Of a stretch of DNA of 64,000 nt, positions 33,801-43,188 are shown in pieces; within the stretch, counting starts at the first letter, position 1; the number at the start of each line of letters is the position of its first letter. The stretch is taken from assembly GCF_921293095.1 (NCBI RefSeq), contig NC_060246.1, forward strand, positions 16,386,001 through 16,450,000. Direction: 5' to 3'. Position numbers and translations under genes: made by a program. Under the pieces are notes generated by a model. The model did no database searches and was not told where the DNA came from. It was given only the letters and a program-made list of their open reading frames with translations. Origin of the DNA: Ischnura elegans (Eukaryota > Arthropoda > Insecta > Odonata > Coenagrionidae).

Positions 33801-36800
33801 TTAAATGAGGCTGGATTAAGACTTATGAAAATGTATCACTGATGGTGAACGGATTGAAGGGTAAAAATAATATATCACCTTAGCTTTACAGTTATGAATC
33901 AGCACATCTCATCAAGGACACATTACTTTCTTGAAGCCAATATGCTAGATTACCTTCTTGGATTCTTATTGCTTCAACATAGATTCACTATGTTGTATGT
34001 ATATATGTATTACATATTCTTCCTCAGTACCGAGAAGAAGTGGCATTGGAGTTGATGCGCAAGAAATGGTTGGAAGATGACGAGGCGGCAAAGGCAAGGA
34101 AAAGGAGTCAAGTGGAAGCCAAGGAGAAGTATCGCACGGAGCTGCACGAGCAGGAGGAGTGGGCGGAGCAGAGGAGGCTCGCTGCTTACCAGGACTTCCT
34201 CAGGGAGAAGTTGATCATCGACAAGATAGTCCAGCTCATTCACGAGGAAGACATGAGGTATCTCTTCTTTGTTCACTGTTGCATTCAACTCAATTGTGAC
34301 CCAATTACATCATAGGAGCTATTGAGGCGATAGCCAGAAAATGTTTTCAAGGGGGTGTTTCACTTGGAGAAAGTGACTGTCTAAGACTGTCTCTCCCTAA
34401 TATTCCTGGGACCCCTAGAAATCCCCTGCATGGGCGTAGCCAAAAATTATGGCTATGGGGTTTTAGGCGCAACTAATACTTTGGGGTGTTGGGGTATTGC
34501 ATACCCGCCAGGGTAAGTGGGAGTTGCGGGGGCCCTCCTCCAGAAATTTTTTAAGATTAATGGTTCCAAATGACGAGTTTTACAGCATTATGAGGGATAT
34601 TTGATTAATCCTAAGACTTTTATGTAAGTAATACTAATCCATTAAGTAAAATGGATTAAATTTAAAAATTTCTCTGAGCTCTGGGGGGGTTTTAACCCCC
34701 AAAACCCCCCCCTCGCTACGCCACTGACCCCCTGTGTGCTACAGTTTTGGCTCCTATCCTCTGTTGCAAATTAAAAATATTTTTGTTTTATAGTCTTTTC
34801 TATTTGAAAATTTTTTAATCCTGCATTCCTTAAATTAATTTGGTCTTTATAAATATATAATTTAAACTTATAAGAGTTTTCAAGCACGATATGCAGTAAT
34901 TGGGATGAATATACTACATAACACCATATGCAGCTTATGTTAATGTTGTATAATAAGGACACTTACTTCAATAGCAACGCAGACTTTATTAAGATAAGTT
35001 GAAGTGCACTAGTACATTGAACACATCTACCTCCTTCCATGGTCACCATCTGAAAGAGAGGTAAGATGGCCGTACTTCTACCATGTCACGTAAGTGGCAC
35101 TAGTTACAAACAAATGAGACATTAAATCGTCCAATAGTAGACAATACATAACAATTAAAATGACATTGTGTAATAGGAAATATTTTCATATTACAGACTG
35201 TTCACACTTTTATGTCTTTTCTGTGGCATGTCTATACATAATATTTATGAAAGTAATGACTTGTCTGTGGTAATACATTGCCAAAATTGCATTATTGCCA
35301 AAACCTTCTCTTTTCTCCAACTCTTCCTATGACTTCTTCATTTCTAACTATGTTGATCCATCTGATCTTCATTAGTGGCACTGCATTTTATAAAATCCTC
35401 TGCCTTCAAACCTTGGGCTTCTCCGCTGTTGTCATGTTCCATGCTAAAAATATTTCCATCCATCCATGAGGAGATGGGAATGTGGTAACTCCATGTCCTG
35501 TCATAGTTCTGTTTTGAACTAAAATCTCTCGTGTTTGATGTGGAATAATTTGTTAGGGATCCTCTGTTAGAAACTATGATGCCAGTACATGTAACTGTGA
35601 AGAACTTCTTTTCAGCGGACATAGTTGTTTTTGTTATGATGTTGAAACTGATGGCGAACCGATTGAAGGGTGAAAATCGCACATATATCATCGCAACTAT
35701 TCAGTTATCAATCAGAACATGGCCTCATCAAGGACTTCTGATTTTCATGGAGCCAAATTGCTAGATTACCTACTTATATTCCCATTGCTTTGACTCAGGT
35801 TCTGAACAGCACTTACTTGAAAATTAAGTATTTTGGTGTCGATTTTTAATGAATTTAATTCTCTTATAATCTACTTAAGTGTTGTGGAGTGAATATATGC
35901 AGTGATAAATTAATTGAATGCTTTAAAGAGTCAAAAATGTTCATTTTTATTCATTTTATTAATAGGGAGCAGGAGGAGGCTATGGAAAAGAAGAAGAGGA
36001 CAAAGGAGCAAATGGATGAATTCCGTCGCAGCCAAATGATTTGGAAGGAGAAAGAGCGACTTGCAATTGAAGAAGAAAACAGGTACATTTCTGTTAAGAA
36101 CACTTCTTGCCCCACCTCCACCATGCAAGTGAATAAATGAGGCATCTTGGTTTTTTATTGCTTTTTGTGAGATGTATGTCTCGTGAGCTGAACTGATCGT
36201 CCCCAACTGTCATCAAGTGTCAAGTTCCATTTACAAGGGGAAAATATGAATGAATCTTTCATTAAATTGAAAAATATGTTTGAAAATGAGGTGAAAAAGT
36301 AGAAATTCGAAGGTCTGAAGGAGACATCTTTGAGGCAGTTTTTTCACCTAATTTTTTTGTGACAGTATAAACAAATGAAGACACTAAATTCAACTTAATG
36401 GCATTTATTCATGAATAAAAATCTGCCCAAATGGGTTCTGCATAATTGCCTACCTATAAATGTCATTTCCAGTGCAATAATTTTATGCATATGAGTTTGA
36501 AAATATCAAATGAAATTGGTGCGAAGACCTCCTGCGTTATTAAATAATGATATTTTTTCGAGTTTTGGCTGTGTTGATTCATTTCTATGAGACAATAATT
36601 TCACCTGCCTTAAAGCTGGCCAAAACTGAAAGAAAATGCAGTCAATATTGAGTGAAATTACTAAAATTAAAAAGAAGAACTTTGTGCTTTTTAATTTTAA
36701 TAATGAATCGCTTTCACAAAGTTACACCTCAAACAATCAATTTTGAGTGAAATTACAATACATTTGAAAATTTCTTGCAAATTGGTAAACATATTAAACA

Positions 36801-39800
36801 AACTCAGTTCTTGCTAGTTACTTTTTACTAAAGGTGAGAGTGGCAATTTTCCCAATTTTTGCAACCAAGCCACTGAAACATTTTTAATTACATAAATTCA
36901 AAGAACTGATTTATCTGGTCTTCTCCACCCTTTTCAAATGACCATTCTAGGGAAGTAATTGGGTGAAAGTAATCAGATTACTTGTAATGAGTACTTTGCT
37001 GTATATTTGATCTTTTAACAATTACTTTTTATAGAATGTAATTGTTATTTACTCCTTGCGGTGAAAGAGGAATCATTACTTTGGTTGTATGTAATTGTTA
37101 CTTGCTCATAATGGATGATAACTTGGATGATATTAATGATTTACCTAGGTGTACGAATAACTTAAAATCCCTGTGTATCATAATTTGCTTGTGTAGGTCA
37201 GCCACCCTTATGTTGCAGCCTAGTTATGATGGCTCAAAATGTGACACCCCTTGTATATGTACTGCAGTTATAATTGTATGTATAGCAGTGATTTTGCAAA
37301 TTAAGCCATTTCTATGATTCTATTTCACATTTTAACTGCAATATTCGACAGTTGCCCGTTAGTCTCCAGATTGGACAATCTTGCAAGAAGTATAGTTGTA
37401 ATTGTATTTGTAATTTTACTGATCACTTTTTAAAATCAATAATTTGTACTCAAAAATGATTGCTTTTTCTATGAAGTAACTGTAATTGAGCTCAGTTTCT
37501 TTTTTCTCAGTACTTTTACCAGCAGTGAAAATGACCACCTCTCATGACGACTATTTTTCAGTGGAACTGTCGGTGGTCGCTTAAAACAAATTACTCTCAC
37601 CAAATATAATTTCTAGAATTAACATTCATAAGTAATAAATCTGGTTCACCAAATTGCAGGAACTTTGGTTGCATGCATCTTACAGATCAAATTTTAACTG
37701 GGAAATGCTTGGAAATTTATGATAGGGTGTAGTGACTGGATGATAGCCAAGTGCATGTTCCCTTTCAGACGGATCATTGAGTTCTTGAAGGAGAAGGAGG
37801 ATGCAGAGCGCCAGAAGCAAGCAGCTGCCAAATCTAGAGAGGAAGCAAGAGCTGCCATGACCAAGGCTCTCATGGATGTCATCCAGGAAGTCGAAGTACG
37901 TACTTGATATGTAATGCTTTAGTCGGTGGCATGCATACTTTTCATTGATAATGTGGAATGATTTGTGTTTGAACAGCAGGTTGTTGGATCGATGTCATAT
38001 CTCAGGGCTAAATATTTACCGCACGTGAAAAAGTAGCAATGGGATGGCTCCACATTTTCCCAGTTTTGGTTCTTGGTTCCAGTTCCATCTTTTGGTTCCT
38101 AGTTCCCTGCCCCTTTGCCACTCTATAACTGTCCTTGGGAAAACCTGCCGATGGAACTTTAAAAAATGAATAAGAAGAAGAATTGGGGCAAAAGGGAGAG
38201 GAGATGACCTTTTGTCACAACGAGGCCCGTGCCAGAGAAGGATGGCTAGGAGAAGAGGGGAGATTGGGACGGAGGGAGGGAGGGGAGAGAGGCCTTTGAG
38301 GCTTGGTGGGCAAGGAGGGGTTAGGGATAGAAGTGTTCTAATGAAGTTTAAGTGCCAATTGAGCCCCTAGGGACAGGGCATATGAGAGAAAGGGATCCTG
38401 TGAGAAACGGTAGTGAAGGGAGTGGATCAGGGTGAGGAAGAGAGAGGGAGGGCCCTTGGAGAGAAAGGGGCTTAGCAAGAGGAGGTAGGTACATAGATTG
38501 TGTGCCTACCTCCTCTTGCTAAGGTGCTAGATATGTGCAGATGGATGAGGGAGGGCCTGGTTTGTAAATTCATATGAGATAGGGGAACGGAATCAATGCT
38601 TTGAGTTAGGGAATTGAGAAGAAATGGGAGGTGGAAAAAGATAGTGTTAATTTAATTACTTTGTGGGTATAAAAATTATGGGTATTGGTTGTATTGTCCT
38701 TAAACTACATGAAACTAGGATATTAATCACATTGGCTCGTATAAAAACAGGGAAAATGTCTTTTGGAATTTTTTAAATCTTGGCCCTTCAAAGTGTGGAA
38801 CTAAGGTTGAATTTAATGTTTTGACTTTCATGAATGACACCCATTTGCTTTGATGCCATCTTGTGTGTTTTGTAGGAGAAGAGACAAAGGCGTGAAGCTG
38901 CACACCAGGCGCTGCTGGAGGAGGAAGTGCGGGCAAAGGCGGAGGGAGAGGTGCAGTTGCGGATGCAGGAGGCGATGGTGAGGCGCCAGGAGGAGAGGGA
39001 GGCGCGGGAGTGGCAGAGGCAACGCCAGATGGAGCGCCTCGCCAAAGAGGCTGAGCAGGAAGTGGAAGAGAAGTGCAAGGTTAGTCTCATCTTCACTGGC
39101 ATCCATTACTGCACACAAATTCTCAGCATTGCTAAGCTGTTTCTTTCTATCTAAAAGAAACAGGAAATGGGCATATGTATCCCATTGCGTCACAAGAAGA
39201 AATAGAAGATTTGAAGAAGAAGAAGAATAGACGATTTCTCCAATAGAAGATTTGTGGAGCAGGAGAACAAAGACGCAGCCCCAAAAAGGACCTCTGAGGA
39301 AGAGAGCCGGCCGGAGCCAGAAGCATACGCCACAATTCCCTTTGTGGCGGGCACATCAGAAAAGATTGCCAGAATGCTCAGAAAACACAACGTAATAACA
39401 TGTTTCAATTGCGTGACAAAGATATCAGACATGCTATCCGGAGCTAAGGACAAACTCCCAATCGACCTTTATGAGGGAATATATCGAGTGCCTTGTTCAT
39501 GTGGTAAATATTACATTGGCGAGACCTGCAGATCAATGAAAGTCCGATTGCAGGAACATCGGAGGGCTACCAAAAACAAGCAGCACCAACTCTCAGCCAT
39601 ATCTGAGCATGCTTGGAGTGAACCTGGGCATAACATCCTCTTTGAAGACGCCAGGATAATAGCTAAAGAGAATAAATACTTCCCTCGCTTGATCAGAGAA
39701 GCTATTGAGATAGCGAAAACGCCCGCAAATTTCAACAGAGATCAAGGCTACAGCTTGCATACTGCATGGAAGAGGATTCTCCGACCACCAACAATGAGAG

Positions 39801-42800
39801 ATGGACAACCGGCCAATGAGAGAGCAGCAGCGGATCAGCAGCCGCCGCCGCCTATATAAGGCGGAAAATTTTATGCCTATAAAAGGCGGAAAAATTTTAC
39901 CTTTGACCTGAAGACGCTGACTGTAACGCCAGCGAAACTGTTGTCTTTAAAAAACAACAAACGCAGTGAAAAAACCCGAATAGAATTGAAAGATCATCTA
40001 ACCAACGCCGCGAAAATCTTCGAACCTACATTGTTATAAAGTGTTTAAAATGTTTTTTTTTTGCGTAGTGGATACAGCCCAAAAATATATGGGAGCAATG
40101 TGTTGTTTAATTTTCGTAGATGTTTCTCGATCCCTATGCACAAGCCTAATTTAACAATGTACAAAAGGAGTTTTTTGTATATGGGACCAAAATTATATAA
40201 CATGCTACCAAATACAAGGAGAGAAACAAATATTTTTGGTAAATACAAAAGGTTGATAAAGAAATGGATAATGACTCTTGATGACATCAAAAAGTTATCG
40301 TAAAGGGTCGGTTTATGGTAGAAAATACACTTGGCATCATATGTGTTGTACATTACACGTTGTATTTCATCTTACGGTCAGTTCAGTTATTATATTATCA
40401 CGCACATAATGTTTTTTTTTTTTTTAAGGTATTGTGTATTTTGGTTCTATGTGTTTTCTTTTCCGCAATTTATAAAATTTGAAGTTAGCCTAACCACAGG
40501 CTTATTGCCTTACAGGCTTCATTACTTCCTTGAATGAATATAATAATCTGTAAAAAATATGTATGCATGGAAGAATAAATTATATTTATTTAGGAAAGAT
40601 AAAAGTGGGCAGTGATTTTTTAAAAATAATTTAACGTAACCATTTGACTTTTGTTTCTGATGCAGATGCTGGAGCTGATGGCCGAGTCGGAGCGGCTTGA
40701 GCAGTTGAGTGTGGAGCGACGCCGCAGGAAGGAAGCAGAGCACCGGAGGGCGGTGCAGGCGGTGATGGAGGAGAGGCGCCAGTTGAGGGAGCGCCAAATG
40801 GAAGCTCTGAGGGAGGAGCAGAGGAGGATGGAGGATGAGCAGGAGACACGGTACGTCATTGGGCTGCTCTTCTCCCACACCACAGTGGGGTGTGGCTTAC
40901 CCATTTTTAATATATTCTCAGATTTATTTATGATTTCAACTCCGTAAAATATAAATTAGGGTTTCAGGATGAGTAGTGTGAAAAAATCAGGTGGATTATT
41001 TCTCATTTAGAGCTTGTTCAAGGGCCCTGGATACAATAAAATTAATTCTCTCTATAAGGTAATAAATATACCTCGATGCTGTCTCTCTTTAAATGGCTCA
41101 TCATTTACCTCAAGACAAATTTGGCACGGCTTTTAAACCTAATGCCACTCTGAGAAGACTGCTTGTAAAATGTAAGGATCCGATAGATCAATTAGACAGA
41201 ACTGGAGTGTATTTGTTGAAATGCAGAGATTGCAATAGTGTCTACATGGGGCAGACAGAAAGAAGCTTCGATATCAGTAAGAAAGAACATTTACCATACA
41301 GTGGAACCTCGTTAAAGCGAGTACGGGCTATAGCGACACCCCCGCTATTACGAGAGATAGCCGATGCACCGTCAATTGACCCTATAATAAGCGTGTTAAA
41401 AAATTCGTTTTTACGAGACCCTTTCGGTGTTGGCTCTCGCCATAGCGAGGGTTTCACCGCCGGAAGACTTTCATCAAGACTCCTTAACCTCTGTAATTGC
41501 TAGCGATCTGTTAGAAATGAAGTTAATGGAGTGCTCAGTCTCAAATTGATGTGGTAAACTTTCGTTCGATAAATATAATGATTGACGAAACAATGCTTTG
41601 CATGATTTTCATTCAGTGCGGCGCTTATTAATTGTTTGAATAGTTAGTCGTTATTTGAGTAAGGAAATTTAGTGATGCAAAAAAACATCGCCTTTCGTCT
41701 GGATTTATGCTTACGTTTATCGGATAGATGTTTATCTGTCGTCGCACCACTCCTGTTCCTGTATATCTGTTCGCAACAGGTATATTGGCTATTATTTGCT
41801 CCACCTCCGGTAAAGCGACAATTCGCTATAGCGAGTGTTTATTAGTGCACCGTGGGGTGTCGTTATATCGAGGTTGCACTGTATATGTCTGAATATAGTC
41901 CCCCCTTTTTTCCAAAAATGCCTGTGGTAAAAGTAATGGGGGGGACTATATTCAAAGGCATTTTTTTTACTTTTCCCGAAACTGAAGCCTCAAAATTAGG
42001 GGGGGGGACTATATTCAGAGGGGGACTATATTCGGAGAAATACAGTAAGTGCTTACAGAAATAACAGAGATGAAAAAAGTAATTTTGCTAAACACTTAAT
42101 ATATAACTGCCGTAGGAGTGATTTTAAAATTAATATTTTAAAATTAATATTTTAAAATTAATATTTTAAAATTAATATTTTAAAATTAATATTTTAAAAT
42201 TAATATTTTAAAATTAATATTTTAAAATTAATATTTTAAAATTAATATTTTAAAATTAATATTTTAAAATTATGCAAACACTGAAGCGGTTTAGATTCGA
42301 GAGAGCAGTTAGAAATTTTAAAAATTATTGAAAACCAGTACAACACACTCCTAAAGGAATACCTTTTCCCATCCTTTTGCCCTATTTTGGCATCCGCTTA
42401 GAAATTTATCCCTTCCTCCGTTAGGTAACTAGGTTACAATATTAAGATAAATAGATAATAAATTATGCCTGATGATGATCATTACTCATTGAAACCCAGG
42501 TCGTGTTATGTAAAAAAGTAGTGGTATAAGTAACAGTTAACTATACAAGGAACCTTATGATGGAATACCACACAGTTAAGAATGAGTTAGTGACTTCTGT
42601 TAAAAGTTGTGACTGGTCCAAGCCACAATGCTGTGTCTGCTTGAAATTATATGATTATTATTTTTTTAAGATTTTAATTTCTATAAATGATGGCAGTGTT
42701 TCTTTATATTCTCATGATGCTAATGATCCTCTCCTGGTTTGTGTAACCTGCCTGACAGGTTCAAAAATTCCCTCCCAGCTGGGAAGCCATTGAAACAACA

Positions 42801-43188
42801 TTAGGTGACTGCCCATTCACTATCCTTACCATAAATTTCTCTTATCCAACTTTTTTTACAATTTTGTATCTACATTTAGTGTTTCAAATATATGAAAGAG
42901 ATCAGGCAATATACTGCTTATGTTACTATGTACAATTGTGTACTTTTGTGCTTGTAGTAAGAATCTGAGTTATGTTCCAATCTAAATAAAGTCTCAGGAG
43001 CCTTTTCCTCCGTTTGTTTTTGCAGCTGCCGTGCGATTGAGCAGGAGAGATTGAAGATGCTCCAGGAGCATGCCAAGAAGCTGATTGGCTTCCTGCCCAA
43101 GGGTGTCCTGCGTCCCAGCGACCTGCCCCTCTTGGGCATTGATGATGCCACACCAGGGGGGGACACACAAGGGGAGCCTGGAGACTGA
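27771..43188 (+). CDS. MNS1: MNS1-like coiled-coil protein (ciliary microtubule inner protein), 415 residues, 8 exons
   Basis: CDS: join(27771..27868, 29535..29658, 34028..34257, 35966..36082, 37769..37895, 38876..39079, 40666..40850, 43026..43188). All junctions are GT-AG with consistent phases; 416 codons including TGA. The protein is almost wholly charged Glu/Arg/Lys/Gln coiled coil of the trichohyalin/plectin-homology type. Recognition rests on two conserved blocks: REKLIIDKIVQLIHEED (about residues 130-147) and RLKMLQEHAKKLIGFLPKGV near the C-terminus, which closely match human MNS1 (495 residues). The model is about 80 residues shorter, partly because of a shorter N-terminus. Known of the family: MNS1 lines the lumen of axonemal doublet microtubules and is needed for sperm flagella and motile cilia; in insects that would mean sperm and chordotonal cilia. 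The ATG is chosen because it follows an acceptor and I found no in-frame upstream exon; a further 5' coding exon is not excluded. Confidence 0.88.
27869..29534. other. MNS1 intron 1, 1.7 kb, with a fold-back element
   Basis: Contains the palindromic repeat at 28784-29012; the remainder is plain AT-rich intron. Confidence 0.65.
28784..29012. mobile_element. Fold-back MITE, near-perfect 229-bp palindrome
   Basis: The two halves are inverted copies over about 113 bp each, from GGGCCCCCACGCACTGG at the left to GCGCGGGGGCCC at the right. Overlapping frames on the two strands therefore encode nearly the same peptide (both contain KQLNSCFVKV). Flanks are cta and tta, compatible with but not proving a 3-bp duplication. 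No coding role. Confidence 0.75.
29535..29658 (+). CDS. MNS1: MNS1 exon 2
   Basis: Acceptor acaccag ends at 29534. Encodes RLREESVELRELESKLKTAY and KELHAQLAEKEADKLAQQ. Donor CAG|GTGAGG at 29659. The donor hexamer is duplicated 213 bp downstream by a hAT MITE insertion (see 29665-29869). Confidence 0.88.
29665..29869. mobile_element. hAT-type MITE inserted on the MNS1 exon 2 splice donor
   Basis: A 205-bp element beginning CATAGGCGGATCTAGG and ending CCTGGATCCGCCCCTG, with poly-G and poly-C tracts just inside. It is flanked by identical 8-bp direct repeats aggtgagg (29657-29664 and 29870-29877). The left copy consists of the last two bases of exon 2 plus the first six of its intron, so the insertion duplicated the 5' splice site. 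Confidence 0.85.
31234..32210 (+). mobile_element. Internally deleted mariner element
   Basis: A 977-bp element with about 32-bp terminal inverted repeats, reading CAGGGTCCGTTCAATAAGTA inward at the left and TAGGGTCTGTCCAATAATTA (reverse complement) at the right, next to TA dinucleotides. Two frames hold transposase pieces: an N-terminal helix-turn-helix part (EQRIGVNFCVKLG, RTRVFEWHKMF, 31407-31616) and a C-terminal catalytic part (31786-32085). The latter has the second Asp in SLHDN and the third in PPDFFLF with 34 residues between, as in mariner DD34D. The first catalytic Asp region is deleted and the halves are out of frame, so it is inactive. Full mariners are about 1.3 kb. Confidence 0.88.
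32456..32536 (+). repeat. tRNA-derived SINE-like head
   Basis: An A-box-like TAGCTTGACTGG followed 30-odd bases later by a B-box-like GGCTTCGAATCC and a closing CTGGTCAAGGCG. This is the layout of a tRNA-derived Pol III promoter but not a complete cloverleaf. The body probably continues to about 32640. Confidence 0.5.
32941..33205. mobile_element. hAT-type MITE, GCGTAGCCA family
   Basis: 265 bp from CAGTTGCGTAGCCAAG to CCTGGCTACACCACTG, flanked by 8-bp near-identical repeats ttgacttc and tttacttc (7/8). A 14-base C run lies inside the left end. Confidence 0.8.
33320..33434. repeat. Inverted-repeat element with GATGTTTCGATG core (copy 2)
   Basis: Arms GGGTCAGGAACTGCATTACC and GGCAGTAAAGCAGTTCATGACC are imperfect inverted copies around the core gccgatgtttcgatgtcc...ggtcatcaaagc, which is shared with 13250-13291. 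Confidence 0.5.
33840..33976. repeat. Intronic repeat, copy A (pair with 35649-35793)
   Basis: Shares with copy B, in order: gatggcgaaccgattgaagg, cagttatcaatcag, catcaagga and gctagattacct. It lies 51 bp upstream of MNS1 exon 3. Confidence 0.6.
34028..34257 (+). CDS. MNS1: MNS1 exon 3
   Basis: Acceptor ttcctcag ends at 34027; donor GTATCT at 34258. Holds the strongly conserved YQDFLREKLIIDKIVQLIHE block used to name the gene. Confidence 0.93.
34429..34726. mobile_element. hAT-type MITE, GCGTAGCCA family
   Basis: 298 bp from CATGGGCGTAGCCA to CTCGCTACGCCACTG, flanked by atcccctg and accccctg (7/8). Its interior matches the copy at 45362-45665 over most of its length, including caactaata, gagggatattt and ttctctgagctctgggg, so the two are the same subfamily. 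Confidence 0.85.
35278..35440 (-). mobile_element. Degraded LINE fragment, same family as 7632-8083
   Basis: The plus-strand text follows 7890-8040 with mismatches (gacttcttcatttctaac, ttgatccatctgatcttcat, cttctccgctgttgtcat). It is therefore a minus-strand remnant of the same reverse-transcriptase C-terminus. No open frame survives. Confidence 0.6.
35649..35793. repeat. Intronic repeat, copy B (pair with 33840-33976)
   Basis: Second member of the dispersed pair described at 33840, again upstream of a MNS1 exon and in the same orientation. It could be a segmental duplication or an unnamed SINE/MITE. Confidence 0.6.
35966..36082 (+). CDS. MNS1: MNS1 exon 4
   Basis: Acceptor taatag ends at 35965; donor GTACAT at 36083. 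Encodes REQEEAMEKKKRTKEQMDEF and WKEKERLAIEEEN; the Q-M-D-E-F-R segment has a counterpart (Y-I-E-E-F) in human MNS1. Confidence 0.92.
36083..37768. other. MNS1 intron 4, 1.7 kb
   Basis: AT-rich intron; only a 12-bp stem hairpin (36663-36698) of AT-rich sequence is notable. The open frame at 37042-37317 has no recognisable content. Confidence 0.65.
37769..37895 (+). CDS. MNS1: MNS1 exon 5
   Basis: Acceptor cctttcag ends at 37768; donor GTACGT at 37896. Encodes IIEFLKEKEDAERQKQAAAK and ALMDVIQEVE; a heptad-like charged helix. Confidence 0.92.
37896..38875. other. MNS1 intron 5, 1.0 kb, with purine-rich block
   Basis: The middle (about 38160-38660) is strongly G/A-rich on the plus strand and contains the perfect inverted repeat at 38471-38523. 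No coding sign. Confidence 0.65.
38471..38523. repeat. Perfect 19-bp inverted repeat (hairpin)
   Basis: CTTAGCAAGAGGAGGTAGG at 38471-38489 is followed by a 15-nt spacer and then its exact reverse complement at 38505-38523. The arms are mixed-composition, not simple repeat. Confidence 0.9.
38876..39079 (+). CDS. MNS1: MNS1 exon 6
   Basis: Acceptor ttttgtag ends at 38875; donor GTTAGT at 39080. 68 codons of Glu/Arg coiled coil (EKRQRREAAHQALLEEE and EWQRQRQMERLAKEAEQE). The exon is phase 0-0, so skipping it would keep the frame. Confidence 0.92.
39200..40037 (+). mobile_element. Penelope-like element 3' fragment with GIY-YIG endonuclease
   Basis: In MNS1 intron 6, same strand as the gene. The frame 39254-39859 (201 codons) encodes the C-terminal part of a Penelope-like element. 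It has a linker (YATIPFVAGTSEKI), then GIYRVPCSCGKYYIGETCRS with both halves of the GIY-YIG motif and the C-x-C between them typical of this group, then LQEHRR, SEHA, LIREAIEI and a final NFNRDQGY. The expected Tyr, Arg, His, Glu and Asn positions all look present, so the endonuclease domain seems intact. The reverse transcriptase is missing (5' truncation). After the stop come GC-rich bases and ttgacctgaagacgctgact, a 3' segment also found near 53802-53847. In complete elements this domain cuts target DNA for insertion. Confidence 0.88.
40055..40600 (+). mobile_element. LINE (Jockey/CR1-like) 3' end
   Basis: The frame 40061-40303 (80 codons) ends in the pattern YKRSFLYMGPKLYNMLPNTR then GKYKRLIKKW, the usual C-terminus of Jockey/CR1-group reverse transcriptases (…G-x-K-x-x-N-x-L-P…). 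A T-run (40411-40424) and an AATAAA at about 40574 follow. The family within this group is not resolved, and the 3' limit is approximate. Confidence 0.65.
40666..40850 (+). CDS. MNS1: MNS1 exon 7
   Basis: Acceptor tgatgcag ends at 40665; donor GTACGT at 40851. Encodes LELMAESERLEQLSVERRRR and KEAEHRRAVQAVMEERRQ; HRRAV..-EERR matches the human protein. Confidence 0.93.
41299..41881. mobile_element. pogo/Tigger-type MITE, 583 bp, TA target duplication
   Basis: Left end CAGTGGAACCTCGTTAAAGC, right end CGAGGTTGCACTG, flanked by TA at 41297-41298 and 41882-41883. Further internal pairs (gcgacaccc) extend the inverted ends. It is inserted inside a Penelope-like reading frame. A truncated sister copy lies at 17430-17713. 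Confidence 0.88.
41884..42050. repeat. Inverted-repeat segment around 'ggggggactatattc'
   Basis: Begins gaatatagtccccccttt and ends gggggactatattcggagaa: an inverted repeat with an extra internal copy of ggggggactatattca. It probably represents another small insertion next to the MITE. Ends not resolved. Confidence 0.55.
42121..42270. repeat. 14-bp tandem array, about 10.6 copies
   Basis: Unit attttaaaattaat repeated without visible mismatch. The unit starts inside the last coding stretch of the Penelope-like fragment, so the array grew from element sequence. The near-perfect copies suggest recent expansion. Confidence 0.95.
43026..43188 (+). CDS. MNS1: MNS1 exon 8 (last)
   Basis: Acceptor tttttgcag ends at 43025. 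Encodes CRAIEQERLKMLQEHAKKL then IGFLPKGVLRPSDLPLLG, the diagnostic C-terminal block of MNS1, and a Gly/Asp-rich tail; TGA at 43186-43188. Confidence 0.94.

Larger units (their letters stand above)
29878..34027. other. Rest of MNS1 intron 2, 4.1 kb, repeat-rich
   Basis: Holds a mariner remnant (31234-32210), a tRNA-derived SINE-like head (32456-32536), a hAT MITE (32941-33205), an inverted-repeat element (33320-33434) and one half of an intronic repeat pair (33840-33976). About 29880-31230 shows nothing I can name. Confidence 0.65.
34258..35965. other. MNS1 intron 3, 1.7 kb
   Basis: Contains a hAT MITE (34429-34726), a LINE scrap (35278-35440) and repeat copy B (35649-35793). The rest is AT-rich with no gene. 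Confidence 0.65.
41093..42120 (+). mobile_element. Second Penelope-like endonuclease fragment, interrupted
   Basis: The frame opening at 41093 reads TFKPNATLRRLL-like text (AFKPNATLRRLLVKCKDPID), then TGVYLLKCRDCNSVYMGQTE and KKEHL: a GIY-YIG domain with C-x-x-C and a Met in place of Ile in the second half. At 41297 it is broken by the pogo/Tigger MITE. Beyond the MITE and a short hairpin-forming segment, domain text resumes at about 42059-42120 (RNNRDEKSNFAKHLIYNCRR). It is a different subfamily from 39200-40037. Confidence 0.75.
40851..43025. other. MNS1 intron 7, 2.2 kb, nested transposons
   Basis: Contains the Penelope-like fragment split by a pogo/Tigger MITE (41093-42120), a 14-bp tandem array (42121-42270), and then 0.75 kb of unremarkable AT-rich sequence before exon 8. 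Confidence 0.7.

Noticed and set aside
38471..38523. Candidate miRNA precursor
   Set aside because: A perfect 19-bp stem with a short loop and no longer imperfect stem outside is unlike a typical animal pre-miRNA. Kept only as an inverted repeat.
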